The position numbers and the translations under genes were made by a program. Positions 25,066 to 38,061 of a DNA stretch of 64,000 nt are shown one piece after another. The DNA is from Eunapius fragilis (taxonomy: Eukaryota; Porifera; Demospongiae; Spongillida; Spongillidae). The stretch is from positions 4,952,122 through 5,016,121 of the forward strand of contig OY811983.1 in assembly GCA_963681505.1 (NCBI GenBank), in the 5' to 3' direction. The first letter of the stretch is position 1; the number at the start of each line of letters is the position of its first letter. Under the pieces are notes generated by a model. It did not search any database. It was not told the DNA's origin and worked only from the letters and a program-made list of their open reading frames with translations.

Positions 25066-25996
25066 TTAACCTTTAATCTCCGGCCCGGCCGACTTCCTAT
25101 TCGCGTAGAACGTATATATAGGACGTCCTATTCGCGTAGGACGTCCTACGCGTAGGACGCATGCAAGTAAAAAAATAATATTAAACGATATGTGAGATAA
25201 ATTCTGCTGTCTGTAGTAGTAGTTTTCATAATAGAAAATTGTATATCCGCCTTACTATGCGTGCTTGATATACAGTCAAAAGTAAAACCGCATGTTTTTG
25301 GTAAAGAGGTGTGTTTGGAAAATGGCGAAGCAACTTCAAGCGGGCGCATGCAAGTATTGTCAGAAAGATAAAGAAGGCCTAAGGAAAGGCTCAACGACAG
25401 AATCTACTTGAGGCATTTGTTCGCCTCATGTCTTTGGGCAGCTAAGCAAAGGGCCGGGAAAGAAACTCCCCCGGGAAGTACATCAGACGATGATAGTACT
25501 CATTTGCCAATAAATGATGATTATGAAGACGAGAGTTGAGAATCTTCCACCGAGGAAGAGGTTGATAACAACGGTGAGAACGCGCGGTAGGCATGACAAA
25601 GTCCGACTCCCTTTTTACTACTAGCAATGATTTATCTGCATGTCCAGCTTCAGAATTTGATCACCATTACCAGCCACAAGCAGTTTTTATACCTCATGAG
25701 AGTCTTTGATGCCTTACTATTTGACAGAGTTGGACTGTAGTTAATTAACATTAATTGATGCAAGTTAGTTTTAGCAAACCCATATGAACAGAGAATATAA
25801 CAAAATTGTACTGTAGAAATTGTCAGCAATTCAGAAAATACTGGTTCGTCCATGCATGCAATTATTCACGAATTATGCGGAAATACAGTCAATGCATTAG
25901 CAAAGCAATTAACTTCTAGTACCAATTTAGGATAAATGTTGAAAGTTTGGTCCTACGCGTAGACCAGACCCTGCATGGAGCTAGATTAAAGGTTAA
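25066..25996. mobile_element. Possible inverted-repeat-bounded element (~930 bp)
   Basis: TTAACCTTTAATCT at 25066-25079 is perfectly inverted at 25983-25996. Just inside the left end are clustered TACGCGTAGGACGTCC palindromes (25095-25160), and TCCTACGCGTAG recurs near the right end (25951). No transposase frame is visible. Confidence 0.35.
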
Positions 25997-28900
25997 TTAT
26001 AATTAAAGCGACAGATCTTCCTTACTGAGGAAATATTGTCGCCGTGACACCACTTCCTAGCGCCGACAGAGTTTCCTGTAAAACGAACATTTTATATAAG
26101 ATCCGACGTCCGCCGGACACCATACTCTAGGAATCCTATATATAGCCCCCTTGGGATTTTTATTTTTAACCCCGGCCCCCCATTCGGACGATGTATCCTA
26201 TAGGATAAAGGTTATTAATCTAATTTCTTACTACATGCAACCCGTGTTTCACAGGACTTGAAGTGAATGGTGCATGTGCTTCAAATCCTGCGGCGCATGT
26301 ACCTACTAATTATTGCAATCCAGGTTCTTGTGTCTTTTTGTTATAAAGAACCTCATTTCCTCTTTCCCATTCTTAACATCGAGCACACAGTAACAATACG
26401 CAATGATTTCATAGCATTACATTATCTAAAAGAACTATGTTGTCGGGCTACGCCCAACTACTATCTTGACTATGCGATGTTGAAACCATAAAATATCTAC
26501 TATGGACGATGCGACCCAGTCCCACAAGTTCGGCCATTGTATAGTACCCGCCCTGTTTCATGATGTACTAATGATACCCAACCTATAAATTTATACGGAC
26601 TGCCAGAAAACATATAGGTCTCCGCTATATAGCCTAGATATATACCGTACTCAGCGCACAGTCCCACAAAGCTGATAGCAGAGTGTAATACAAGTTTTAA
26701 AAAATAGATACATGCAAGGTTAATAAACGTTAAGCACGCTGTAGCTACATTTCTCAACAGTCAAACACGACCAAATTGTACGGATAGGGTCAACTTGTTT
26801 ACGCCCACGCCTCATATTTAACGAAACACCGATCGAGTGCACGTAGAAATCTATTGAACGTGAATGGATCAAATGAGATGTTTTCGATCCATTACTCTAA
26901 TGGTACAAGTGATAAACACCGGCGCTCAAAACAATACGTGGACCTAACACTTGCATCATAATTATAGGGCGCGCGTATATAGATTGAGCTAGCTAGAGGT
27001 CGCTACAGGGTCCTCTCTTTGAACCTAGTTAGCTGAGCTGAATATTCACCTGGCAGTTGGGTCCATAACTTTAAAAAGCAGAACATGTACTGGCCCATAT
27101 CTTACGGTCCGGTACACCATGCAGATGCCGTGTCTCCAGGTCTATAAGAGGGACAGAGTACCTATAGGACTATGCGTTCCGCCGGACGTGTTATCCGGGG
27201 GATAGGTTAAAATAAAAGCAAAATACTGCAAAATAAAAGGCTGAATGGTACAACAAGCAAAAATAACACATACACAGTAAACCGTCACGGTGGCGTTATG
27301 CTAGTACCAGTACGCGTGCTGACATAATACCAGGGAAGGAGTTGAGGTAAGCTTTTTGTGTGATGTGGTAGCTCAATCTACTCCAAATCTTGGTGTCCAC
27401 TATGCACAGTGCCAAATAGTTCTATACAATGTAGACATTTCAGAACAGTGTCGCATCGTATAGATAGTACCTTTCAGACCTGTATACATCTTCCGTGTGT
27501 TATTGTGGACAAAGTGAATGGCTCTTATCGCCTGAGGTAAGGTTTTAACTGCTGCATGGAGGAAGTGGTTGTATTCACACATGATACTAGCTTGAACAGG
27601 TGCCAACATGGTCTTTTGAGTACATGCTATCATACAGGAGTGCATGCAATTTAACGGTTCTCTTCTTTGCTCAATGCAAGAATGGGAACAAGCTCCATCA
27701 ATATCACTCAGAAAGGCAGCAAAGGAACAGGCTCCTTGTAATCACTTTCTCACTAATGCCTGCAAGTGTAAGTACTGGCTGTACCAATTGCAAATGCCAG
27801 TGACTTGAGCAGGCCATTTGGGTGCTGCATGCTCTAACCAGGCCAAGTAAAAACAATTTTTGCATGTCAGAAGTTTAATGCTTTGCAATCTCTTACAAAG
27901 TGTTGCAAGTGATTTAACAGACCTACCCATCAATACAAATCCTGTGGTGGGAATTCGTTTGGTAAGATGTATGCTAAGGTGTAACTGTGTAGCTATTTGC
28001 TTACATGCATGCAGTTCATACAATCATGTATTATATATATATATATATATATAGCATACCTATATGCATGCTGTATCTGTCTTTATGATGCAATATTCCC
28101 TATACAAATGGTATGCATATTGGCGATATGGAAGACCAGCTCTTCTCAGATAGTATTTCTTAAGGGTACTGGACAAATGGCAGTACAAGTTCCTTGTTCA
28201 ACCAGTTGAATGAAGCAAGTACTATAAAAAATGTTATCGGTATAATTGTTAATTTATTGCTTTGACTGTTTTAGCTTTAAAATCATATGGATGTTTCTAC
28301 TGGGTATGCTTTTTATAAATCCTTGTGTTGTGCTATGGTTTGAATCACGTCACAATAATAAGCAACCTCCTCTTTGCCAAGTGTCATGCAGTTATGGTTT
28401 TTTCATAGTTACAGAAGAGCTTCAAAATGAGTTTGACAAGCTCAAAGTAGAATTAAGTCCAGATTGCTCCTGGTACAGATTTGCCCACTGCTAGAATATT
28501 GGAATAATCACGCAAGGACATCTCCAATCCCAACAGTCACAATGTTTGATAAGCAGTGCAGCAGTATGTATGCTTGAATTATCTGACACGTGGATGATTG
28601 CTGTTAATGGATAGTTGCCACAAGAGAAATAAGGGCCTCTGAGCTTAAACAGTCCGATTATGAAGCCTTAACTAAGCTGGGCAAATCAGTTATCTGTGGA
28701 TATGGTAAACAGGAAGTCTTTTTGTTTTCCATGCAGAGAGATTCTATAATCTGGCTGGCTGAATGATCGGATTGTTAAAATGCATTTCAATATCAGCTGA
28801 AAATGAAATATGGAATACCAGGACTGCAAATTACAGTTTTGGCATCTGAATTGAAATGTGATGTCATTGGAGAAATCCGTAGTGTTATAGTTGTAATAGC

Positions 28901-29339
28901 TGTGCCATGATTATTTCGGGACAGTGCTATTGAAAAATGCATTAAATGATATATTTAGAATGAAATATGACTCTACAGCAACCAATTGCGTCATGCGGCA
29001 ATCTCAAGCTGTGTCCCGTTATGTGTCCACATCGCGGGGAAATAAAAAGCTATCGGCATCGTATATTTAACACATCACACCACATCATCATAGCATAATA
29101 CTGTTAAAAGCATAAAGGCAATGGCTAGACATATTCAAGAGGGAGACCTATGCGACCGTTGTCATGGGGTCTGAAGAGCATTTTTTTCGCTCTAGATTGC
29201 GTCGAATATTTAGTAGACGATCCAAAAGCTTGCAAGTAATATTAATAGCACAACCTACACCACAAATACTAATTAATACACAATAGCCACACATAGAACG
29301 TTCAGTGAAAATCCCGCACGTCCTCCCCCACAGTTTACG
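25997..29339. other. Intergenic, no supported gene
   Basis: Open frames are short and lack recognisable domains, for example 28246-28494 (+) with NEFDKLKVELS. A short (TA)n lies at about 28033-28052. Nothing here supports a gene call. Confidence 0.5.
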
Positions 29340-30520
29340 AGTCAGACTAGTCAACTCCAAACACTTCTGACAGGTATTCAATGCACGGCCGGATCCTTCT
29401 CTTGCCGTCGGAGCTGCCTCTCTCCTGGGTCGTCCTTCGTTGCACCTCATCTGATGGCCTAGTGATCATCACTGCATTCGCACAGACATTGTTATGCATC
29501 GTTTTGACGGGGTACAGGTATTGAATTAGACGTTGGAGAGTTAAGAACTTGTTCTTCCTGGACCTTATCCTTATGAGGGCAGCTCTCACCAGTTCATCCT
29601 TACCCTGAATGAGGCCTCTACTAGTGCCAATTTCTACAACGTCCTGGGAAGGTCTTGCATTGTCATACAAGAATACAACATGCCCAGCCGCAATCTGGTT
29701 ACTTCCTGGTGAGGTTCACTGAGCATAGCGATGGGTTTCATTTAGCTCAAGGAGGCACTCTTTTCTCCACCTATGTGAGATTTTTGGTCAATACGATCAT
29801 AGCCTGGATATTGACGGTCTTCAAAAAAGGGTCTGGAACTGTATAGCCTTCTTCCAACAAGTAGATGGGATGGGGTTAAAGGCTCTTCCAGATCCGCGTG
29901 GAGACATAAAATAGTGGACATCTATTCTGTGTTGTTTCAACTTCTGTGACCATCGTCAGTAATTCCTCAGACATTAGCACTGCCAACTGTTCCCTGCAAA
30001 CATTGCTTCATTGACTTCACCAATCTCTCAAACATCCCACCTCACCAAGGGGCTCTCTCCAAGCTGAAATTCCACTTAATGCTAATGTCCGAAAAGTATT
30101 TGATGACAGTTGGCTGTGCCAAGAGATTACAGAAACTCTATATATATCCTGATTACTCAACATGGAAACCCTCTTCTGGCAGTGAATCACCTGAAGCTCA
30201 TACTTGAGATGACCTCCAGATTGACTGCTCTGGTCACACAGCAGGAGTACAGGCAAATCCATATCTCGTTGGCATCATTGATATAGAGAGGCCCATCAAA
30301 ATCAACTCACATGAGTGAAAGGGGAGGTGGCAGCAGGTAGTATATGGACATGAGATTGATCTCTTACAGATGATGCAGTTGTGTATTACCCTTTGTATGC
30401 ACTGTCTCCCCTTGATTAACCAATAGCTTTGACTGAAGTTCATTGAAGTCAGTTTTCTTTCAGCCTGTCATGTATCACCTTCACATGAGAGTCTTGCACA
30501 ACCAGGAATACATGTCATGA
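29340..30520 (-). mobile_element. BEL/Pao-type LTR retrotransposon remnant (integrase and DUF5641-like end)
   Basis: Read on the minus strand, frames broken by stops and shifts show the integrase zinc-binding region (SYWLIKGRQCIQRVIHNC then ICKR), catalytic-core traces (ANEIWICLYSCCVTRAVNLE; a match to the APWWGGMFERLVKSMK block), and a C-terminal segment GLIQGKDELVRAAL...IQYLYPVK. The last resembles the DUF5641 tail typical of BEL/Pao polyproteins. Several in-frame stops show the copy is dead. No LTRs or protease/RT portion were found nearby. Confidence 0.7.
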
Positions 30521-31128
30521 TCAATCATTGATCTGCCTGCACAAAGACAAGCTATAGGGCTATATCAATCATGTTCAAACATCAGAGCATGATTATAACT
30601 TCGGGTCACTTTGCCTGATGTTGGACCTCTTCAAGAACTCATCTGTCAAGGCTACTAATTTCCAATTTGCTTGGAGGAAATAAGCGTCATAAAATAACTT
30701 GTTGAGATCATACATTTCAACTGCAAGGAATCTACATCGATTTAGAGCATTGCAACTGCATGGTGAGTTTAAAAACTTAATTCAAGTCACATTGGTAGTT
30801 TATATACAGAGCTCATTTGCTTTGGATAAGTGTTAGAATCACATTATAGCTAGGGTACCCAGAAATCATGAACACTGGCATTGAAAGGTGATGGTGCACA
30901 TGACAACTTGGAGCAGGTGGTGCTGCCATGTTTGCACACTGGGATAAGCTGACAAGGTCATGTGGTCACTGCCGTAGCATTGTGACCAAAGTCAGACATG
31001 CATACATTTGCATTCTGGAACAGCTAGCCACATGCAGTATTTGTTTCAAGGCACAAAGAATACCAGCTAGTACCTGTAGTCTTTTAAAATTGGTGTGTCC
31101 CAGTTTATCAATTTGTAGGGCTAGTTAA
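30521..31128. other. No supported gene (possible further LTR-element decay)
   Basis: Nothing recognisable remains on either strand. Confidence 0.4.
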
Positions 31129-31267
<139 letters not shown>

Positions 31268-31806
31268 ATCCTTTACACAATACACCTGGCATGTGGCATG
31301 GGTACTGAATGTAGAAATCCTTAAACACTGCCTCAGTTATAAAATAGTTTAGCACATCATACAAAATCAGGAAATTGATCAGTGACTTGCAGTCATTCTA
31401 TCAATACATGTACAGGGTGGTGCCTGAGAAGGCTTTAATGTAGCCAAATTATTCAAGCCCTCATAATTTATTTCAATTGCCTACCTCAGAAGTGAATACC
31501 TTGGATAGCAGTTTGAAGATAATGGATTATTGTAATCATGGTTTAAACATAAATACTTATTGTAGTGATTAATACCTATTGCAATTCAATTTTTAAAATT
31601 TCCCATACGACGTCAGTTGCTGCACGTAACATGTATAGGTCCGACACACTTGCAATTAATATACTCATCTGAAGGTTTGGCATAATCAATTATCCACCTC
31701 TAACGCTGTATTGTCATTCATAGCGTAATACTATCCTGCTCCCCTTCTTTTATGGGGCAGTGTCCAGTAAAATCCCCCTTCTTCATTATTTTCCGAGAAC
31801 TATGTG

Positions 31807-31933
31807 CGGAACATAGGACTATTACATTTCCCTTCTTATTAGACCCTTGTTCCCTTCCTTCTTACACCACCATTGCCTTCCAATCCTATATGCCACCAAC
31901 TTTCTCATAGAGAATGTTTTTATTACTTGTTTC
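31807..31933. mobile_element. Palindromic fold-back element, family P, half copy (copy 5)
   Basis: Carries only the right arm of the family: ATAGGACTATTACATTTCCC, then CTTACACCACCATTGCCTTC and the terminal AGAGAATGTTTTTATTACTT. A separate inverted pair (TATGTGCGGAACATAGGA near 31801, complement near 32071) brackets it, suggesting insertion into, or capture by, another hairpin. Confidence 0.65.
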
Positions 31934-32192
31934 AATGTGAGCTTACTTTTCTTTACTTGTCCTGTAAATTTAACGTATCACAAGGGCGATTTTGTTTGGC
32001 ACTGTCCCATATGTAATGTATAATTATGTATATAAATGAGTTCTTCAATCTTATATAACTACTTTATTAATGTCCTATGTTCCGCACATAGTGTTGTGGT
32101 CTCTAACTATAGCCCTTTGGATACAAATAAGTGATTGCATCCACAATAAAAGACCACAAGCCACATTTTGATTTCATAGAAAAGTTTAAATG

Positions 32193-32997
32193 TCTATAAT
32201 GTACCGGGCGTTCTCAGGCGGTGTACAGAAAATAAATTTATTCGCGTTCTGCCTGTTTAATCTCTAATCTATTTCCATCATTAATATAGGATGGAAATCC
32301 TGAATTAAGGATGACTTTTCGCCGCTAGGATCAACTTCAATTCACATCGTATAGGATATTTTTGGGGATATTATTAATAAGCTTATATAGGCTTTCATCT
32401 AAACAGCGCTATCTAATTAGTCGTCATATCTTTTTCCAAAGTAAAACCACTGCTTAGGTTTTGTGTAACGTTCCTTCGTAATAATGCCGCTTACAATCAA
32501 AGTCAGAGAAAAAGTAGAAGGAAATAACGACTAATTAGCTAGCGCTGTTTAGATGAAAGCTTAATATCCCCAATACGATGTGAATAGAAGTTGATAAGAG
32601 CGGTGAAAAGTTATCCTTAATTCGATTTCCATCCTAAATTAAGGATGGAAATAGATTAAAGATTAACATCTCTTTTACATTTGGCGGTGCATGCTCATTG
32701 TACAGGTCCTTAGGAGCTTGGCTCGAATTGCCAAGCTCTAATTCTTTTCTGGTCCCAAGTTAGTGTGTCAAAGGATAGCTCGATCGAATGAAAATCTTCA
32801 CTTTGACGCTCTGACTTGAAAAGAATTAGAGCTTGGAAATTTCAGGACAAGCTCTAAAGAACCTGTAGTACATGCTCATGCACCGTCAAATGTAAAAGGG
32901 CTGTTAAACTGGCAGAACGTAAATAATTTTATTTTCTGTACACCGCGGTAAACGAATATTCTCCCGGGAGGATGCCCGATACATCAGCCATTATAGA
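32193..32997. mobile_element. Nested fold-back element (~805 bp)
   Basis: The outer arms begin TCTATAATGTACCGGGCG and end GCCCGATACATCAGCCATTA, and continue inward through CAGAAAATAAATTTATTCGC, ATCTATTTCCATC and TCATCTAAACAGCGCT with their complements. A second fold-back (32673-32898, arms TTTTACATTTGGCGGTGCAT) is inserted in the right arm. No coding capacity. Confidence 0.75.
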
Positions 32998-33020
32998 ATT
33001 ATATAATAAATTTATTTATT

Positions 33021-33447
33021 GAAATAGCAATACAAGCATACACCAGCATGCAAGAGAACCTAAACACATGCAATACTACCTACATGAACCCAACACTACA
33101 TACAAGAGTCCTGTGCTGCGGACACCCTTCCTAAGATGGCCCTAGCTACTGACCTCACCAGAGTCATGTTGAGGCGATTATAGATATCATGTTGGTCACA
33201 CGATTTGGGGCTAACTTGATGGATAGCTATCAAAGAAGCAAGGCGGGAAAAAAGACGGCCTGAGCCTTTTCCCCTAGTGCCCAAAGGCCTCCGTAGCAAG
33301 GGGAATGCATGTCCAGCCCAGCTCCCGTCACCTTGTGTCATTGGCTTCATGCTTTCTGCTTTCTGCTGCCCCTGCTGATGTAGACTATTATAAGTATTAT
33401 TAGGCGTTGCAGTTGAATAATGTATTTTTAACCTGATCATCAATGCG
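33021..33447 (-). mobile_element. REL-endonuclease non-LTR retrotransposon, 3' fragment (copy A)
   Basis: Encodes only the C-terminal tail (LFSRLASLIAIHQVSPKSCD; NMTLVRSVARAILGR) on the minus strand. The 3' end is at TATTTC next to an AATAAATTTATTA tract, and the truncated 5' side abuts (TTA)n at 33448-33476. Confidence 0.8.
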
Positions 33448-33476
33448 TTATTATTATTATTATTATTTATTAATAA

Positions 33477-34050
33477 TGTACTATGTAAACCAGAATACAG
33501 TTACAGCAGGATAAATTGACAAACACAATTACATTATTATAAGGATGACTAACTTACAATAGATGCTGCTAACAAACCTACAGTTCTTCTAACCGATCTG
33601 GACATTTTCTCTCCCCACGATGGCCCTAGCCACTGACCTCACCAGTGACATGTTGAGGTGGCCATAGATGTCACCCAGCATTTTGGGTTTGGGAATGGCC
33701 TGGCCGATGGCAAGTAGAGAGGCAAGACGGGAAAAAACACTCTGGGCCTCCATCCCCAAGTTACCGTATGTTTCTACAGCTAGGGGGATACATGTCCACC
33801 CCAACTCCTGGCATCTGGTGTCATTGGCCACATGCTTTCTAAGTTCAGCAGCATAGGTTGCTGCTCCCACAGATGTACTGGCATTGTTGAGGGTTACTGG
33901 TGTAAGGGGTGAAGCAACAGTAACGTCAAAGGCCGCAGGCTTTCCAGTGTCCCATCCCTGAACAAGGACATCTGCAGGGCGAGAGTTAACATGGTCCCTA
34001 GCTAAGCCATACCCCACTTCAACCCTCACAGAAAGATGGGCCCGGCGGCA
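33477..34050 (-). mobile_element. REL-endonuclease non-LTR retrotransposon, 3' fragment (copy B')
   Basis: An open minus-strand frame of about 145 codons carries RRAHLSVRVEVGYGLARDH, RPADVLVQGWD and AFDVTVASPLTP (endonuclease motifs), then the C-terminal tail ending VARAIVGRENVQIG. It is nearly identical to the matching part of copy B in the opposite orientation. 5'-truncated at (ATT)n 34051-34077. Confidence 0.88.
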
Positions 34051-34110
34051 ATTATTATTATTATTATTATTATTATTTTTATTTTTCATATCTTTAATAA
34101 TAATAATAAT

Positions 34111-36276
34111 ACTCTTAAGGGCATTGTGAATCTTATGGCTTCTGGAAAGGTCCCTGTGCCAGTGGCAACATTTTTGGCAGGCGGCAGGCTAATTGCACTG
34201 AACAAAGGTAAGGAGGTAACCCACCAGATGTTAGGCCGATTGCAGTGGGGGAAACATTGCGTAGGCTGACAGGGAAATGCATCTGTGCCATCCTAAGGGA
34301 CAAGATCTCCTCATTCTTTCAGCCCTCACAATTTGGAGTGGCTTGTAAAGCAGGTGTAGAGAAGATTGTGCACAGCTTAAGGAGATGCATTGATGAAAAC
34401 TGGTTGAGTGGCGACTTCGTAGTGTTCAAGGTGGACATGTCAAATGCCTTCAATATGGTATCGAGGCAGGCAGTTTTGGATGAGTGTGCTACTTTCTTTC
34501 CAGAGCTTCTCCCATGGGTCTCGTGGTGCTATGGATCTCATACATCATTGTGGCACCCTATGGGCCAGATAAGTTCCCAGTCTGGTGTCCAGCAAGGTGA
34601 TCCACTGGGCCCAATGCTGTTTGCCTTGGTTCTCCATAAGCTTGTTACCAGTATTGATGCAGATGATGATTGTCTCCAGCTGCTTCTGGAAGCTTGGTAT
34701 CTTGATGATGGGGTTCTAGCGGGGGAGAGGTCTGCAGTAATACGTGCTCTGCACCTCATAGAAGAGCTTGGTCCTCACTTGGGGCTTTACATCAATTTTT
34801 CCAAGTGTGAACTTTTCAGTAGGAGTGGTAATTCACTATTTCCACCAGTGGTGAAGTCATCTCTCCTTCCCAACCTGGACACCCTAGGGGTCCCAATTGG
34901 AGATTTTGTCCACTGTTCTCGCTTCATTGCTGAGAAATGTGCAATGCCCAAGATCTTGCTTAAGGCTCTTGTGGATGTCTCTACAGTTGACCGTCACGTG
35001 GCCTTTTCACTTCTTCGTATGTGTGGAAGTTACTGTAAGTTAGTGCATCTAGCCAGAGCCACTCCTCCAAGCCATTGTGCTGACTATCTTAAGCTCTTTG
35101 ATGAGGAGGTAAGGCTATGCTTCACCTCCTGCATTGCAGTGGACGTCCCTGACCCAAATTGGCAGCAAGCACAACTCAGTCAGAGTTTTGGTGGGCTTGG
35201 CTTTCGGTCCCTTGCTTTGCACTGTTCTGCTGCGTTGATAGCTTCCCTTGCTTCATCAGGATTTGGTAGTGCCGATAACATACACATGCTTCAGGCTGTG
35301 ACCCGCTTCAATACTCAGGTTCCCCCTGATGAGTCAATCACAGCTGAGGAGGTTCTGGTCAATCTGCCTCCACAAAGAGCTCTGTCTAAGAAGCTGGATA
35401 TGCATGTTTTCCAATCACTGCTATCTTCCTCCTCTCCAGTGAATAAGGCTCGGATCCTTTCTGTTTCTGCCCCTCATGCGGGTTCTTGGATCTCAGTCAT
35501 CCCTTCTACTGGTCTGGATCTGCACCTTAACTCTGCTGAATGTCAGGTAGCACTCAGATGGTGGTTGGGTCTTGACACCTCTGGAGGTTCTCTGTGTCCA
35601 CATTGTCCTGATATTGCCCTTGACCCTCTAGGTCATCATGCAGCCTCCTGCAGACATGGTGGTGATGTGGTTGCAAGGCACAATCACTTGCGGGATATCT
35701 TTGCTAACTTTTGCCGCCAGGCCCACCTTTCTGTGAGGGTTGAAGTTGGGTATGGCTTAGCTAGGGACCATGTTAACTCTCGCCCTGCGGATGTCCTTGT
35801 TCAGGGATGGGACAGAGGAAAGCCTGCGGCCTTTGATGTTACTGTTGCTTCACCCCTTACACCAGTAACCCTCAACAATGCCAGTACATCTGTGGGAGCA
35901 GCAGCCTATGCTGCTGAACTTAGAAAGCATGTGGCCAATGACACCAGATGCCAGGAGTTGGGGTGGACATGTATCCCCCTAGCTGTAGAAACATACGGTA
36001 ACTGGGGGAAGGAGGCCCAGAATGTTTTCTCCCGTCTTGCCTCTTTACTTGCCATCGGCCAGGCCATTCCCAAACCCAAAATGCTGGGTGACATCTATGG
36101 CCACCTCAACATGTCACTGGTGAGGTCAGTGGCTAGGGCCATCATGGGGAGAGAAAATGTCCGGATAGGTTAGAAGAACTGTAGGTTTGTTAGCGGCATC
36201 TATTGTAAGTTAGTTATCCTTATAATATTGTAATTGTGTTAGTCCTTTTATCCTGCTGTAACTGTATTCTGTTGTC
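34111..36276 (+). mobile_element. REL-endonuclease non-LTR retrotransposon, longest copy (copy B)
   Basis: A 642-codon frame (34245-36173) encodes most of a reverse transcriptase: an aspartate motif (FKVDMSNAFNM), GVQQGDPLGPMLF and the catalytic YLDDG. After a linker come a CCHC zinc motif (CPHCPDIALDPLGHHAASC) and a restriction-like endonuclease core (RPADVLV...AFDVTV), then the tail VARAIMGRENVRIG. The 34111-34215 part holds more RT sequence (GKVPVPVATFLAGGRLIALN) in another frame, so a one-base shift near 34210 breaks the protein. The copy is 5'-truncated and lacks the finger region and any N-terminal DNA-binding domain. Layout and motifs fit the R2/R4/Dong class. Both ends abut TAA/TTA repeats, as for Dong of silkworm, which inserts in TAA repeats. 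Confidence 0.9.
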
Positions 36277-36391
36277 AATAATAATTATTATTTATTATTA
36301 TTATTATTATTACATGAAATACATGAAACAAGACAATACACGAATGGAATAAATGCTCATACAGAATTATTATTATCAAAAAAAAAAGGTA

Positions 36392-36428
<37 letters not shown>
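36277..36428. repeat. (TTA)n tracts with a short element 3' remnant
   Basis: TTA/ATT runs at 36285-36312 and 36391-36428 bracket a fragment containing ACACGAATGGAATAAATG. It matches a segment at about 37750-37775, the 3' end region of another copy. Confidence 0.7.
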
Positions 36429-37700
36429 GAAATAGTACACCACTCACAAGAACAAACAACTAACTACAATACACTACACTGTTGTAAACTAAACAAAAAG
36501 TCTATTCATGAGCTAACTCCCTTCCCATGATGGCCCTTGCCACAGACCTCACCAGTGACAGGTTGAGGCGTCCATAAATTTCAGCAACCATTTTAGGTTT
36601 GAAACTGGACTGGCTGACAGCAAGTAAGGATGCCAAACGTGAAAATACGCACTGTGCTTCCTTCCCCCAGTTTCCATACAATGCAACTGCCAGGGGAATA
36701 CACATCCACCCCAACTCCTGGCACCTTAGTGGCATGTTTTCTATTTTCTGCCCCGTAGGCTGCTGCCCCTGCAGAAATCCTAGCTTCATTCAGGACAGCA
36801 GGAGTGAGAGGTGAGGCAACTGTGATGTCAAAGGCTGCTGGCTTTCCTCTGTCCCAACTTTGAACTAGAATGTCTGCAGGCCGGGAGTTAATATGGTCCC
36901 TAGATAAGCCATATCCCACTTCCACCTTAACAGAAAGGTGGGCCCGGCGACAGAAGTCTGCAAAAATGTCACGCAAATGATTATGCCGTGAAACCACATT
37001 CCCACCATGTCTGCAAGTGGCTGCATGGTGACCTAGTGGGTCCAGGGCAGTGCCAGGGCAAAAAGGGCAAGTGGAACCTCCTGAGGTGTCAAGACCCAGC
37101 CACCATCTAAGGGCAACCTGACACTCAGCATTGTCAAGGTGCAGGTCCAAGCCAGTGGAAGGAACTACAGATATCCAAGACCCTGCATGAGGGGCAGAGA
37201 CAGAAAGGATTCGAGCCTTGTTTACTGGAGAAGAGGAGGATAGCAAGGACTGGAATATATGGTCATCCAACGTCTTCGACAAAGCTTTCTGCAGAGGAGG
37301 AGAAGCTAAGATAGTCCCTACTGTGATTGAATCCTGTGGGGAGACCTGGGCGTTAAAGCGAGTGACTGCCTGATGCATGTGGATGTCATCCGGGCTACAC
37401 AGCTCTGAAGAAGCAAGGGAAGAGATGAAAGCAGCAGAGGAGTGGAGTGCAAGGGAACGAAAGCCTAGACCACCAAAACGTGGGCTGAGCTGTGCTTGCT
37501 GCCAGTGAGAATCGGGGACATCCACAGCAAGGCAAGAAGTAAAACAAAGCCTTATGTCTTCATCGAAGGACTTAAGAGAATCAGCGCAGAGGCTAGGCGG
37601 TGTTGCTCTAGTTAGGTGTACTAAATTACAGTAGCTTCCACACATGCGGAGAAGTGAGAAGGCCACATGGAGGTCAACCACAGAGACATCTACCAATGCT
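36429..37700 (-). mobile_element. REL-endonuclease non-LTR retrotransposon (copy C)
   Basis: The minus frame 37696-36593 covers the thumb/linker, CPFCPGTALDPLGHHAATC and RPADILVQSWD...AFDITVASPLTP. A frameshift after ENRKHA moves the C-terminal tail to another frame (to 36502). 3' end TACTATTTC then (AAT)n; 5' truncation beside ATTATTATT at 37701. Confidence 0.88.
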
Positions 37701-37724
37701 ATTATTATTTATGTATATTATTTC

Positions 37725-38037
37725 AAAATACAAGATACAGGAGATTACACGAATGGGAATAAATGCATGTACAGGATTCTTACACGTAATTTAATTAACA
37801 TTTTTGTAACGTAATGCACAAACACTGACAATGTCTAAAAACAAACACGCCATAAACACCCTAAAGGCAACCTTCAGCCCATGTCCTCTGCATGCTGAAA
37901 CCTTGCATGGGAGAGCAAGGCTCTAGCTATGCATTGAACTAAGGTGAGGTTAAGCCTCTGGTAGATGTTTGTGATGGCCTTTGACTTGCTGCACTGCAGC
38001 CGCAGGGCCAGGCAGGCTGCCAGGCGAGAGACTGAGC
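37725..38037 (-). mobile_element. Related retrotransposon 3' fragment (copy C2)
   Basis: A minus-strand tail reading SRLAACLALRLQCSKSKAIT and LNLTLVQCIARALLSH aligns with the C-terminus of the other copies but is clearly a different subfamily. Flanked by ATT runs at 37701 and 38038. Confidence 0.75.
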
Positions 38038-38061
38038 AATTATTATTATTATTATTATTTA

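Noticed and set aside
34245..36173. 642-codon frame as a host gene
   Set aside because: YLDDG reverse transcriptase motif, CCHC plus restriction-like endonuclease and multiple dispersed copies show it is a retrotransposon.
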